DNA of 64,000 nt from Microvirga aerophila (GCF_003332305.1 NZ_QOIO01000017.1:47062-111061); one strand, 5' to 3'. Shown: positions 42,317-52,107, counted from the first letter of the stretch. Made by a program: numbers and translations. Notes: generated by a model not told the origin, from the sequence alone.

Positions 42317-43717
42317 ATGATGGTCATCAGGAAGCGCCGTTCCACCTCCGCACTATCCCTGTCCTTCGCAACCGTGGTCACCTTGGCGGCCCTTCCCCTG
42401 TCAGGGCCTGTGTTCGGACAGGGCACCGGGCAGCGAAGTCCGACGAGCAGCCAAGCAGCGCTCCCAGGCCCCTCGGGTGACCTGCTTGCAAAGCTCGAGG
42501 GCGTCTACAAGGACATTCACGCCAACCCTGAACTCTCCATGCAGGAGCGACGCACCGCCGGCATTGCCGCCAACTGGCTCCGCGAGCAGGGATACGAGGT
42601 CACGGAGGGCTTGGGCGGCACCGGCGTCGTCGGGCTTCTTCGCAACGGCGAGGGCGCCACGGTCCTGCTGCGGGCCGACATGGACGCTCTTCCGATGAGC
42701 GAGAACACGGGTCTCCCCTACGCGAGCACCAAGACCGGCACCGACCCCTCGTCCGGCCGGAAGACCGGGATCGCGCATTCCTGCGGGCACGACATGCACG
42801 TGACTTGGCTGATGGGCGCGACGCAGATCCTTGCGGCGAACAAGGACAAATGGCGCGGCACCGTGATCGCCGTGTTCCAGCCCGGGGAGGAGACTGGCGA
42901 GGGGGCTCGCGCGATGGTCGAGGACGGGCTGACGAAGCGGTTCCCGAAACCGACCGTGGCCCTGGCCTCGCATGTGCTCCCCTTCCCGGCGGACAAGGCA
43001 TTCATCCGCCCCGGCCTCATGCTGTCCCAGAGCGACAGCCTGCGGGTGACCCTGTTCGGCCGCGGCGGCCACGGCTCGTCCCCGGAGTCGACCACAGATC
43101 CGGTGGTGATGGCGGCGGCGACGGTGATGCGGCTCCAGACCGTGGTCTCGCGCGAGATCGGCATGACGGACAACGCCGTGGTCTCGGTCGGGTCCGTGCA
43201 AGCCGGGTCGAGTGCGAACATCATCCCGAACGAGTCCGTGCTCCAGCTCAACATCCGGACGTTCAACGATCAGGTGCGTGGCCAGGTCCTCTCGTCGATC
43301 AAGCGCATCGTCAACGGCGAGGCGACGACGTCAGGCGCTCCGAAGCCGCCCGAGATCACCACGCTCGCCGGTGAGTTTCCCCTGACCGTCAACGACGAGG
43401 ATGCGACGCGGAAGGTGGCGGACGCCTTGCGACAGCGCCTGGGATCCGAGCGGGTGGGGCCGGCCAGTCCTGCCTCGGCCAGCGAGGACTTCACCGTCAT
43501 CCCCCGCGCCTGGGGGGACGTGCCCTCGGTGTACTGGATCGTCGGAGGCGTCGAGCCGCAAAAATATGCCGAAGCGGAGAGGACCGGCAGCCTGAACAAG
43601 CTGCCGTCGAACCACTCCCCCGAGTTCGCGCCCGTGATCAACCCCACGCTGCGCACGGGCATTGAGGGGATGCTAGCGGCGGCTGGCGTCTGGCTGACGC
43701 CCCCCGGTGCCAAGTAG
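42317..43717 (+). CDS. exported M20-family amidohydrolase
   Basis: 466 aa. A GAGGAG site lies before ATG 42317. A Sec signal ends around V-F-G-Q. The M20D catalytic domain has R-A-D-M-D-A-L-P near 118, H-S-C-G-H-D-M-H near 155 and P-G-E-E-T-G-E-G near 190 (general base and metal ligands). The dimerisation lid (G-R-G-G-H-G-S-S-P) and the final N-H-S-P-E-F-A-P follow. Such enzymes remove acyl groups from amino acid conjugates (hippurate or indole-acetyl amino acid hydrolases). Export to the periplasm is less common for the group. The PQQ-type gene follows after 55 bases. Confidence 0.9.
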   Translation: MMVIRKRRSTSALSLSFATVVTLAALPLSGPVFGQGTGQRSPTSSQAALPGPSGDLLAKLEGVYKDIHANPELSMQERRTAGIAANWLREQGYEVTEGLGGTGVVGLLRNGEGATVLLRADMDALPMSENTGLPYASTKTGTDPSSGRKTGIAHSCGHDMHVTWLMGATQILAANKDKWRGTVIAVFQPGEETGEGARAMVEDGLTKRFPKPTVALASHVLPFPADKAFIRPGLMLSQSDSLRVTLFGRGGHGSSPESTTDPVVMAAATVMRLQTVVSREIGMTDNAVVSVGSVQAGSSANIIPNESVLQLNIRTFNDQVRGQVLSSIKRIVNGEATTSGAPKPPEITTLAGEFPLTVNDEDATRKVADALRQRLGSERVGPASPASASEDFTVIPRAWGDVPSVYWIVGGVEPQKYAEAERTGSLNKLPSNHSPEFAPVINPTLRTGIEGMLAAAGVWLTPPGAK

Positions 43718-43772
43718 GCCCCGGGGGTTGAGTGCATTCCATAACGCACCCCGTTGTACCGGAGAGTAAACG

Positions 43773-45170
43773 TTGGTCAGTCCCGGCAAGGGGAGCTTTT
43801 TTGGGGAGGCAGTGGTGCGCGCCGCAGCGATCCTGACGAGTCTTCCACTGGCATTCGTTTTGCTGGCACCCCTGCACGCCCAGGAGGTGCGGACCGGGGC
43901 CGATGCCTTCGGGACCTGGCAGAGGGATGCCCCCGGCGTGGGCCGACACATCAGGCCCGCCGACCTGCCGCCGCCGAGCCATCACCAAAATGACCCCGAG
44001 GCGCCAGATTTCGAACGGCTGCCGAAGGTCGTCGATGCCCCGCAAGGCAAGATGCCGGACGTGCCGCAGGGCTTCACCGTGCAGGTGGTCGCCCGGGACC
44101 TGAACAAGCCCCGCGTCATCCGCATCGCCCCCAACGGCGACGTCTTCGTGGCCGAAAGCGGCAGCGGACGGGTCCTGGTCTTCGCCGCCGAGGCGGCGAG
44201 GGGCGGGTCGGCGATCCCCCAGGTCTTCGCGGAGAACCTGGATCGGCCCTTCGGCATCATTTTCTATCCGCAGGCCGAACCCCGCTATGTCTATGTGGCG
44301 GCGGCCAATCAGGTCGTCCGCTACCCGTACCGCAGCGGCGACCGCAAGGCGAGGGGGCCGGCCGAGGTCATCATCGCGGACATCCCCACCAAGCGGCACT
44401 GGACCCGCGACCTGGCGGTCTCCCGGGATGGCCAACGGCTCTTCGTCTCCATCGGCTCGGCCTCCAATGTCGCCGCCGGGATGCCGAACAAATCGCCAGA
44501 GGAGACCAAGTCCTTCGAGAAGACGCACGGTCTCGGCGCCGCCTGGGGCGAGGAGGAGAACCGCGCCGTGGTGCGCGTGTTCGACCCGGAAGGCGGCAGC
44601 GTCCGCAATTTTGCGACTGGGTTGCGCAACTGCTCCGGCATGGCCATTCAGCCCGGCACCGACACCCTGTGGTGCACGGGCAACGAACGCGACCACCTCG
44701 GCCCCAACCTGGTGCCGGATTTCCTGACCACCGTGCGCGAAGGCGGATTCTACGGCTGGCCCTGGTACTACACGGGCGGCAACGAGGATCCGGCCCACGC
44801 CGGCGAGCGCCCCGACCTGAAGGACAAGGTCCTCGTGCCCGACGTGTTGCTCCAGCCGCATTCGTCCACGATGCAGATCGCGTTCTACGACGCGGACGCA
44901 TTCCCGGCCGAGTACCACGGCGATGCCTTCGCGACGATGCGCGGGTCGTGGAACCGGGAGGACAGGACCGGCTACAAGGTGGTGCGTGCCCGCATAAGGG
45001 ACGGCAAGCCGACCGGGGTCTATGAGGACTTCATGACCGGGTTCGTGCTGGACAAGGACACCGTCTGGGGGCGGCCGACGGGTCTCGCGGTTGCGCCGGA
45101 CGGCACCCTGCTGGTCAGCGATGACGCCAACGGCACGATCTTTCGGGTGGCGTACGGAGGATCGAAGTAG
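43773..45170 (+). CDS. exported PQQ-dependent sugar dehydrogenase-like beta-propeller (sorbosone dehydrogenase type)
   Basis: 465 aa. TTG 43773 follows a GGAGAG site; GTG 43815 is an alternative start. A signal ends near L-H-A-Q. The six-bladed propeller has F-T-V-Q-V-V-A-R-D-L, N-G-D-V-F-V-A-E-S-G-S-G-R, H-W-T-R-D-L-A-V-S, L-R-N-C-S-G-M-A and G-L-A-V-A-P-D-G-T-L-L-V-S-D-D, all typical of soluble glucose/L-sorbosone dehydrogenase proteins. It probably oxidises an aldose in the periplasm with PQQ, but many homologues have no proven substrate. No PQQ synthesis genes are in the window. Confidence 0.85.
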   Translation: MVSPGKGSFFGEAVVRAAAILTSLPLAFVLLAPLHAQEVRTGADAFGTWQRDAPGVGRHIRPADLPPPSHHQNDPEAPDFERLPKVVDAPQGKMPDVPQGFTVQVVARDLNKPRVIRIAPNGDVFVAESGSGRVLVFAAEAARGGSAIPQVFAENLDRPFGIIFYPQAEPRYVYVAAANQVVRYPYRSGDRKARGPAEVIIADIPTKRHWTRDLAVSRDGQRLFVSIGSASNVAAGMPNKSPEETKSFEKTHGLGAAWGEEENRAVVRVFDPEGGSVRNFATGLRNCSGMAIQPGTDTLWCTGNERDHLGPNLVPDFLTTVREGGFYGWPWYYTGGNEDPAHAGERPDLKDKVLVPDVLLQPHSSTMQIAFYDADAFPAEYHGDAFATMRGSWNREDRTGYKVVRARIRDGKPTGVYEDFMTGFVLDKDTVWGRPTGLAVAPDGTLLVSDDANGTIFRVAYGGSK

Positions 45171-45179
45171 CCGACATCA

Positions 45180-45214
45180 CCCGCCGCTCTCAGCCTCAGG
45201 GGCCGGGCGGCGGG
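45180..45214. terminator. hairpin between convergent genes
   Basis: CCCGCCGC (45180-45187) and its complement GCGGCGGG (45207-45214) form an 8-bp GC stem between the PQQ-type gene stop (45170) and the porin stop (45217). No T-run follows. Position suggests a shared terminator. Confidence 0.45.
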
Positions 45215-45216
45215 GT

Positions 45217-46524
45217 TCAAAAGTCCCGCTGAACGCGCAGACGGGCCTCCACGACATCGGCCGAGCCGATGAGGCGGCCGGACACGGGATCGTTGTCCAC
45301 GAACACCCGGCCGCGCGGGTCGACATGGCGATAGAACGCCTCGACGCCCAAGTAGAGGCCGCTCACGGGCAGCCAGCCGAGATTGCTGCCAATCCGCCAG
45401 TCGGTGGTGTCCGGGAACCCGAGCGTGCCGCCCGCCGCTGTGGTGACGATGCTGCCGCCCGGGTACTCGACCACGCCATAGGAGCCGAACACCACCTGCC
45501 GGATCTGCGGTGTCCAGTAGTGCACGAACCGAGCCGCTGCGGCCCAACCCCTGGAGCGGCGCGCCCGTCCTAGGGCATCCACATAAGCGTCGGTCTGGCC
45601 GAGGTCGATCTCCTTGATCGAGGTGTCGCCGAAGCCAACATAGCTCAGCGCTCCCTCCGCATAGACGGCCTGGAGCCAGAACTGGTCCTCCTCCGCCAGC
45701 ATGGGCAAGTCAACCTGAAGGCCAGCTTGCACGGCAAACCCATACTCGGTGTTGACGAACGGAGTGGGACCGGATCCCGGGACCAGATTGTCGCTTCGGA
45801 TCTGGTGCAGCGCCGCCGAGAGCTGGGCCTTGCCCCAGTCCGGCTCCCATAGCAGTTGTCCGACGAGATCGGGAACGCGCGCGCCGGCGCTGGTGAATCC
45901 CTCGCCAGGAAAGCCCAGGCCATTCGGAGCGGCGAACTGTCGCCGCTCGATGGAATCCTCCAGCGACAGCGTCGCCGACAGGTCGGAGCCGAACATGGCG
46001 GTGTAGGCCAGCACATTGGTCTTGAGGTCGGAGACAGTGACAGCAGCGAAGTTCTCGTCGTTGGTGTAGAAATCAAAGAACGACTGCAACCGGCCCGCGG
46101 TCAGCCCGCCGAACTGGACGTAGGCCTCTTCGAGGCTCGTCGTATCCGGCCCGTAGTTGCCCGTGTTGCGGGTGAGCTCATAGCGCATCTTGGCCCTCAG
46201 CAGGCCGTGGTCCGTCCGGGTGCGGGCGTCGAGGTCGATGCGGCCGCGGGCGCGGGAGCCGACCGCGTCGTCCGCGCGGGTGCCTGGGTCCAAATAACGG
46301 AATTCAGCTCGGACCCGGCCGCCGATCCGCAGGCAGGTATCGGTGCCCGGGATGGTGAAGAAGCCGGCGCGATGCGTGAAGCAGGCGCTCACATAGTCGG
46401 CCGGAGCAGCACCTTTGGCCGGCAGATTAGCCGCCTGCGGGTCCGCCGGGACCAGGCATCCGCCAAGGAGCAAGGCGGAGGCGGATAACCCTCTGCGGGT
46501 CTCTCGGAACAACCCCATCGCCAT
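45217..46524 (-). CDS. Rhizobiales-type outer-membrane porin (Omp2/RopA family)
   Basis: 435 aa from ATG 46524; a GTG at 46557 is another possible start. After the signal (about 1-30) comes the hallmark of rhizobial porins: C-F-T-H-R-A-G-F-F-T-I-P-G-T-D-T-C-L-R-I-G-G with a probable disulfide pair. Alternating beta strands run to the C-terminal R-L-R-V-Q-R-D-F, ending in phenylalanine as outer-membrane barrels do. It forms a general diffusion trimer. This family is confined mainly to Rhizobiales, which supports the taxonomic guess. Confidence 0.88.
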   Translation of the reverse strand: MAMGLFRETRRGLSASALLLGGCLVPADPQAANLPAKGAAPADYVSACFTHRAGFFTIPGTDTCLRIGGRVRAEFRYLDPGTRADDAVGSRARGRIDLDARTRTDHGLLRAKMRYELTRNTGNYGPDTTSLEEAYVQFGGLTAGRLQSFFDFYTNDENFAAVTVSDLKTNVLAYTAMFGSDLSATLSLEDSIERRQFAAPNGLGFPGEGFTSAGARVPDLVGQLLWEPDWGKAQLSAALHQIRSDNLVPGSGPTPFVNTEYGFAVQAGLQVDLPMLAEEDQFWLQAVYAEGALSYVGFGDTSIKEIDLGQTDAYVDALGRARRSRGWAAAARFVHYWTPQIRQVVFGSYGVVEYPGGSIVTTAAGGTLGFPDTTDWRIGSNLGWLPVSGLYLGVEAFYRHVDPRGRVFVDNDPVSGRLIGSADVVEARLRVQRDF

Positions 46525-46752
46525 CACGCATCGCCATTCCGTGGTTGTCACCAGCACCGATCAAGCATTGACGGTGCCGGGGCAAGCGCATGCTTGCCCC
46601 GGCCATCCCGGCTGGCAAATACCCCATTCGGGGAGAATCCCCCACAAACGCCAGTGGGCGACAGCACACGGTACGAAAGCATGGCAGCGGCAAGTCAGTC
46701 CGGAACGGACAAAACGCTCGCAGAAAGCCGCAGCCGTGGCTGCCACACCACG

Positions 46753-47703
46753 CTAAATCCACTCGGCGATCTTTCGATGGTGGACACTGGCTTGGGAGGC
46801 GCTGCGGTAGAAGACCGTCAACTGACGCGCGGGATCCGACAGGCGTTCGAAGCCTGACATGAAGGCAACAACGGTCCCGATCGTTGTTGCCCCTTGCGTC
46901 ACCAGATAGCCACCGACCAACAAGGCACCCAAGGGTGCCAAGGCATTGAGCAGGTTCATGGCCGTTTTTCCGGCGAACTTCAGCAGGTAAATCCGCATCC
47001 GATTGTCGTAGATGCCGCCGATCTCCTCGTGATCCCTGTGCCCCGCAAGGTCTCCCGCCGAAGCGACGCGACTGCCCAGCCGCCGCAGAAGGTCGACCCG
47101 CGTCGCCACCAATGGATTGATCGCGTGCTGGACGCGAACGGCGATCAGGACCTGTGGGACCAGCAGCGCCAACCCCACTGCCATGATCAACGGCTCCACG
47201 AAGGCCAGGTAGCCGATGATGAACACGAGCGTCGCGACTTGAACCACCGCCTCGGACAGACCCTCGCCGACAAACCCGCCAACGTGCTCGATTTCCGAGC
47301 CGATGATCGATACTGCCCGACCGCTGGTGTCCGACCCCGCCGTGCCATGCCTGCCCTCCTGGACACAAGAGAGGTGCTCGCGTGAGTTGCGGATCGCACT
47401 CTCGCTGATCCACCCCTGATACAGTTTCAGGCCGAACTTGAGTCCGCTCTGGCCAAGGATGACGATGAGATAGACGCCGCCCAGCGTCAGAAGGACGCGA
47501 ACGTCAGCGTCGCTGATGCCACGATTGACGATCTGCCGCTGGAGCTCAAGCGGGATCGTGCTGAGCACCGCGATCAGGAGCGCAATCCCGCACAGCCCGA
47601 TTTGATGCCGGCCGCTCATGAACCGGATATAGCTTGGAAGCGACTTCGCGGGTGCGTCGTCCCCGGTCCTTTCGATCGTCAGAGGTGGTGGGGGATATTT
47701 CAT
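46753..47703 (-). CDS. ABC-exporter transmembrane domain protein lacking an ATPase domain
   Basis: 316 aa with about six membrane helices spread as in type IV ABC exporters (I-A-L-L-I-A-V-L-S-T-I-P, L-L-T-L-G-G-V-Y-L-I-V-I-L, V-A-T-L-V-F-I-I-G-Y-L-A-F, N-A-L-A-P-L-G-A-L-L-V-G-G-Y). It ends shortly after helix 6 at R-K-I-A-E-W-I, where a nucleotide-binding domain would start in a full exporter. No Walker A is found in it or next to it. It could be a natural half-protein or the remains of a longer gene; the clean stop with no NBD sequence after it favours the former. Confidence 0.65.
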   Translation of the reverse strand: MKYPPPPLTIERTGDDAPAKSLPSYIRFMSGRHQIGLCGIALLIAVLSTIPLELQRQIVNRGISDADVRVLLTLGGVYLIVILGQSGLKFGLKLYQGWISESAIRNSREHLSCVQEGRHGTAGSDTSGRAVSIIGSEIEHVGGFVGEGLSEAVVQVATLVFIIGYLAFVEPLIMAVGLALLVPQVLIAVRVQHAINPLVATRVDLLRRLGSRVASAGDLAGHRDHEEIGGIYDNRMRIYLLKFAGKTAMNLLNALAPLGALLVGGYLVTQGATTIGTVVAFMSGFERLSDPARQLTVFYRSASQASVHHRKIAEWI

Positions 47704-47986
47704 CGCAATTCCATCCGGTCGAGGTCACTGGCCTGGGCGACGTCGGGGCAAGACCAACCCGATCGCACAGGAGAGGGCCGGCTTGGTGCTACGCTTCAGA
47801 GAACGCATCCGCTGGCGAAAGGTCACGATCCGCTCGGACCCGCAGAACCGTGATCGCCGCAGCATCTCTGACGGCAGGTTCCTGAGCCATGCCCGACGCG
47901 ATCCCTTCCGGTTGCGGATCCCATTTGCGCCGGAACAGCAGTAGGGGTGATCCATTGTCTTAGCTAACCTTCCGTGGAGACGGGCG

Positions 47987-49606
47987 ATGTGCGGGGATTG
48001 GCTGAATTGTTTTTCCGCTGGCGTTGTTTTCGCATCCGCGGCGATGACATTCGGAGGTCCGGCCGTGGCCCAGACCATCTCCCTGATGCCGGCCGACCTG
48101 CCGAAGATCGGCACCGTCGATGAGCGCTACCAGTCGTACAACGTCGAGATGCTCGAGGTTACCGGCGGCAAGTTCTGGCGGCCCTACGGCCCGGAGCTCG
48201 AAGCCGCCCTGCGCCAGCCCGCTCCGGCCCCTGCGGCATCGAGCGGCGACACGCCGTCCGGCATGAACCCGGCCCTGTACGAGTATCGGCCGCCCCTCGA
48301 CCTCACCAACGCCCGGCTGCGCAAGCTGGCCGCCGCCCTCGGGCCCGCCTATGTCCGGGTCAGCGGAACCTAGGCCAACACCACCTACTTCCCCGAGGCC
48401 GAGCAAGCCCCGGCCAAGCCACCGCCCGGGTTCATGGGCGTCCTGTCCCAGCAGCAATGGAAGGGCGTGGTCGACTTCGCCAAGGCGGTGGACGCAGGAA
48501 TCGTCACGTCGTTCGCCACCGGGGTGGGCACCCGCGACGCCGCCGGTGTCTGGACGCCCGACCTGGCCAAGCGGTGGCTCGACTTCACCCACGCGGCGGG
48601 CGGCCGCATCGCGGCGGCGGAGTGGATGAACGAGCCAACCGTCGCCGCCATGGGCGGGGCCCCCCAGGGCTACGACGCGGCCGCGTACGGGCGCGACTTC
48701 AAGATCTTCCACGCCTTCGCCAGGCAGGCGGCGCCCGACATGCTGATCCTCGGTCCAGGCTCGGTGGGCGAGTCGACGGGCGACTGGGCCGTCGCCGCCG
48801 GCTACGGCAGCGACGTCCTGCTGAAGGCGCGCGACCTGGTGGCCGCCGTCCAACCCGCCCGCGTCGACGGGTTCTCGTACCACCATTATGGAGCCGTCTC
48901 ACGGCGCTGCATCTCGACGGGGCCGCGGACGCAGACCACGCCCGAGGCGGCCCTCACGGAGGATTGGCTCGGACGCACCGACCGGACGCTCGCCTTCTAT
49001 CGGCAAGTCCGCAACGAGTTCGAACCGGGCAAGCCGTTCTGGAACACGGAGACGGCCGACGCGGCCTGCGGCGGGAACCCGTGGGCCAACACCTTCCTCG
49101 ACACCTTCCGCTACCTCGACCAGCTCGGCCGCCTCGCCAGGCAGGAGGTCAGGGTCGTGGCCCACAATACGCTGGTGGCGAGCGACTATGGATTGCTGAA
49201 TGACAAGACCCTGGAGCCGAAGCCCAGCTATTGGGCGGCGCTGCTGTGGCGTCGGCTGATGGGTCCCACGGTGCTGGAGTCGGGCGTCCCCGTCCAGGAC
49301 GGTCTGCATCTCTACGCGCACTGCCTGCGCGGCTCGCCCGGCGGCGTGGCGCTCCTCGCCATCAACAACAGCCGGACGCGACCGACGTCGATCAGCCTTC
49401 CCGCGGGGGCGGACCGATACACGCTCTCGGCGGAGCAACTCGAAAGTCCGAGCGTTCGCCTGAATGGGCAGGAACTCCGGCTCGGCAGCAATGATCAACT
49501 GCCCGATCTGCAAGGCAGTCGCATCCCGTCCGGTCCTGTCGAACTCGCACCGGCAAGCATCACCTTCCTGGCCCTGGCCGAGGCCGGAAACGGAAACTGT
49601 CGATAG
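47987..49606 (+). pseudogene. GH79-like glycosidase interrupted by an in-frame amber codon
   Basis: One frame runs from ATG 47987 to the stop at 49606 (539 sense codons), broken only by TAG at 48371-48373 (codon 129). A signal peptide (about 1-29) and a TIM-barrel follow. The break falls in R-V-S-G-T-*-A-N-T-T-Y-F-P-E, where homologues normally have tryptophan (TGG), so one base change explains it. Beyond it the acid/base E216 (W-M-N-E-P) and the nucleophile E355 (F-W-N-T-E-T) are intact. Family 79 includes heparanases and beta-glucuronidases. Either the gene is newly dead, is read through, or the base is a sequencing error. A second start at 48434 would lack the N-terminal barrel strands. 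Confidence 0.8.
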
Positions 49607-49698
49607 CCACAGGTCCTGAATGTGCTATGTGGCGGGGTCCGATGGGATGGTCGGTCCCGTCGGTGGCCGATTTGTCCTGGGCCACTGGAGCGGCTTGC

Positions 49699-50808
49699 TC
49701 ATGGCCGCGTTGCCGCCGACGTTCCGGCTCCGATGTCCGCAATGGCAACGTCAACCGTTTGGGAGCGGCCGTCCCGCAGGATGATGAGGGCGACCGAGCC
49801 GCCCACCCCCGTCCGCTCCAGCCGATCGGTCAGATCCGCCAGCCGTCGCACGGGAGCGTCATTCACGCCGACGATGACGTCGCCGATGATGCCAACCCTC
49901 GGATCGACGCCACGCAGCCCGGCTCGATCGGCAGGCGAACCCGGCACCACCCCTGCCACGATCACGCCGTCCACCCCGAGCTGGGCCGTCAGCGTCTCGT
50001 CTCCCGCGAGAATGCCGATGCCCGGCGTCGGCACCCGGCCGTTACGGATCAGCTCCGGAACGACCCGGTTGACCACGTCCACCGGAACGGCGAACCCGAT
50101 GCCGGCGTTCGCGCCGGAGGGCGAGAAGATGGCGGTGTTGACGCCAATGAGGCGGCCGGCGGAATCGAGCAAGGGTCCGCCCGAATTGCCGGGGTTGATG
50201 GCGGCATCGGTCTGGATGACGTCGGCGACCTCGCGCCCGCCGCTGGTGGGCAGGCGCCGCTTGAGGGCGCTGACGACGCCGGTGGTGAGCGACTGGTCGA
50301 GCCCGAACGGATTGCCGATCGCATAGGCGGCCTGGCCCACCTTGAGGTCGGCCGAGGTTCCTACGGCGATGGGTTCTGGCAGGCGCCCGCGCCCATTGAG
50401 GCGCAGCACGGCGAGATCGTAGTTCGGGGCCCGCCCGACGACCTCGCCCGGAAGAACCGCCCCGGATGCGAGACGGACCGCAAAGGAACTCCCCTCCCCG
50501 ACCACATGGTCATTGGTCACGACATGGCCTGCTGCATCCCAGACGAACCCGGTGCCCGACGCGGCGGGTCCTGAGTCCTGAAGCCGTCCGCTTCCACGCG
50601 GGAGCGCCACGACCTGGACCACGGACGGCGCAACCGTCTCGAAAACACGGATGGTCGAGCGCTCGAACTCGGCCAGGTCGCCGCGCGGCGCGGGCGGCCG
50701 CGGCTCGCGCGCGGAGAACAGGTAATGGGTCACGTAAGGCTGGGCGACCAGGAGCGCGAGGAGGACCGCGATCGTCACCGTTGCCACCCGCGTCAGTCGA
50801 TGTTGCAT
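49699..50808 (-). CDS. HtrA/DegS-like serine protease with one PDZ domain
   Basis: 369 aa from ATG 50808 (GGAGA upstream). A single N-terminal helix (about 10-30) anchors it to the membrane. The triad is His in V-T-N-D-H-V-V, Asp in A-P-N-Y-D-L-A-V-L and Ser in N-P-G-N-S-G-G-P-L-L. One C-terminal PDZ domain follows (G-V-V-P-G-S-P-A-D-R-A-G-L-R). The layout is DegS-like, suggesting regulated proteolysis or quality control at the periplasmic side. A TetR gene lies upstream, 70 bases away on the same strand. Confidence 0.9.
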   Translation of the reverse strand: MQHRLTRVATVTIAVLLALLVAQPYVTHYLFSAREPRPPAPRGDLAEFERSTIRVFETVAPSVVQVVALPRGSGRLQDSGPAASGTGFVWDAAGHVVTNDHVVGEGSSFAVRLASGAVLPGEVVGRAPNYDLAVLRLNGRGRLPEPIAVGTSADLKVGQAAYAIGNPFGLDQSLTTGVVSALKRRLPTSGGREVADVIQTDAAINPGNSGGPLLDSAGRLIGVNTAIFSPSGANAGIGFAVPVDVVNRVVPELIRNGRVPTPGIGILAGDETLTAQLGVDGVIVAGVVPGSPADRAGLRGVDPRVGIIGDVIVGVNDAPVRRLADLTDRLERTGVGGSVALIILRDGRSQTVDVAIADIGAGTSAATRP

Positions 50809-50878
50809 GGCTGGAGATCTCCGGCGGCTTCGACCAGCCTCCCTCATGGCCATTCCGACGACCGATGCGGGTTGCTGG

Positions 50879-51544
50879 CTAGACTGCCAATACGTTTGCC
50901 ATGACGCTCTGTTCCAGGGCGTCCCGAAAGTGATCCACGCTCCCGGCAGCCTCCAAGAACCGTGCGATCAGCGGCCGGATCGCCATCGACGTGGAAATCG
51001 ACGTCACAAGGAGGAAGAACAGCATCTCCGGATCCTGCGGGCGGATGACGCCGGCCGCGATGGCCTCGCGGATGAGCGGCATCAGCAGGTCGTGGTGGGG
51101 TCTGATGAGATGCTCGTACAGATAGTCGCGGCGCTCGCCGGCCTGATGCATCTCCTGGCTCACCAGCATGCCAAGCTCAGGCATGTCGCTGTTGACTTGG
51201 ATGAGGCGGCGCAGCGCGTGACGGACCCGGTCAGCGAGATCGGAAACCTCCGCCGAAGCAGTGCCACCCTCTCCTGCTGTTAGCCGCCGTGCGGCCAGGC
51301 TGTCCACGACGGCTTTCCAGAGACCAAGCTTGGAGCCGAAGTGATGCGCGATCAGGGCGACGTCAACGCCGGCATCAGCCGCGATCCGGCGCAGGTTCGT
51401 GCCCTCGTAGCCGCCCTGGGCAAACGCCCTCAGTGCCGCCCGCAGGATCTCGTCCTGCTTGGGGTTCTCTGACCTGCGGGGCCGTCCCCGCCCGCGCCGT
51501 GCAGCCTGTGTCATGGCCGTTGGTGCTTCGGCGTTGATCGGCAT
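50879..51544 (-). CDS. TetR/AcrR-family transcriptional regulator
   Basis: 221 aa; ATG 51544 with GGAG ten bases upstream (M-T-Q at 51514 is an alternative). A basic arm R-R-G-R-G-R-P-R-R precedes the helix-turn-helix (I-L-R-A-A-L-R-A-F-A, then N-L-R-R-I-A-A-D-A-G-V-D-V-A-L-I-A-H-H-F). The C-terminal domain, with S-Q-E-M-H-Q-A-G and Y-L-Y-E-H-L-I-R-P, resembles the CecR/YbiH type. Target and ligand are unknown; neighbours are the HtrA gene downstream and the DUF1269 gene upstream. Confidence 0.88.
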   Translation of the reverse strand: MPINAEAPTAMTQAARRGRGRPRRSENPKQDEILRAALRAFAQGGYEGTNLRRIAADAGVDVALIAHHFGSKLGLWKAVVDSLAARRLTAGEGGTASAEVSDLADRVRHALRRLIQVNSDMPELGMLVSQEMHQAGERRDYLYEHLIRPHHDLLMPLIREAIAAGVIRPQDPEMLFFLLVTSISTSMAIRPLIARFLEAAGSVDHFRDALEQSVMANVLAV

Positions 51545-51593
51545 GTCACTGCTCCAAGCGGGCTTGGTTGGTATCTTCGCCTGGGCACGCGGG

Positions 51594-52031
51594 CTAGACA
51601 TGCACGACCATGCCGCCCATCGCCTGCATCCGCTCGGTGAATGCCAGGATTCCATCCTCGGTGATTTCCGTCACGAGCGCCGCCTGCCCGATGGGCAACT
51701 GACGCGAAACCCGGTCGACGAACGCCGTGGCGGCCTGACGGTGGATGAGGTCGGCTCCGCGTCCGACCAGCGCTCCTCCGGCGGCCCCGATCGCCGCCCC
51801 GACGGGGCCGCCGGCCGCGCCCGCGATCCCGCCGATCAGCGCGGTCACCACGGTGGCGAGGGCCCCGTCGGCTGTCTTCTCCGTGACCAGCCATTGGCCG
51901 GACGGTTCCTTGACCACGACGGCCATGCCAGACGGCGCGATGCCGCCCTCGGCATGCAGGGCGCTCAAAGCCCGCGCTCCCTCGGAGGCCTGTGCCGGAT
52001 CGGGAAAGATCACGGCCACGAATTGACCCAT
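51594..52031 (-). CDS. DUF1269 membrane-associated protein
   Basis: 145 aa; ATG 52031 has a strong AGGAGG site. The centre (about 62-95) is a Gly/Ala-rich hydrophobic stretch (A-L-I-G-G-I-A-G-A-A-G-G-P-V-G-A-A-I-G) like glycine-zipper segments. The ends are soluble and contain V-A-V-I-F-P-D-P and A-A-L-V-T-E-I-T-E-D. DUF1269 proteins are of unknown function, often stress-induced in Rhizobiales. It lies downstream of ftsH on the same strand. Confidence 0.78.
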   Translation of the reverse strand: MGQFVAVIFPDPAQASEGARALSALHAEGGIAPSGMAVVVKEPSGQWLVTEKTADGALATVVTALIGGIAGAAGGPVGAAIGAAGGALVGRGADLIHRQAATAFVDRVSRQLPIGQAALVTEITEDGILAFTERMQAMGGMVVHV

Positions 52032-52107
52032 CACTACCTCCTGCCGTTTCGACCAATCGCGAGTCACGTCCAACCGCAGCCGCCGGGCGTGTGATCACTG
52101 GAATCCC

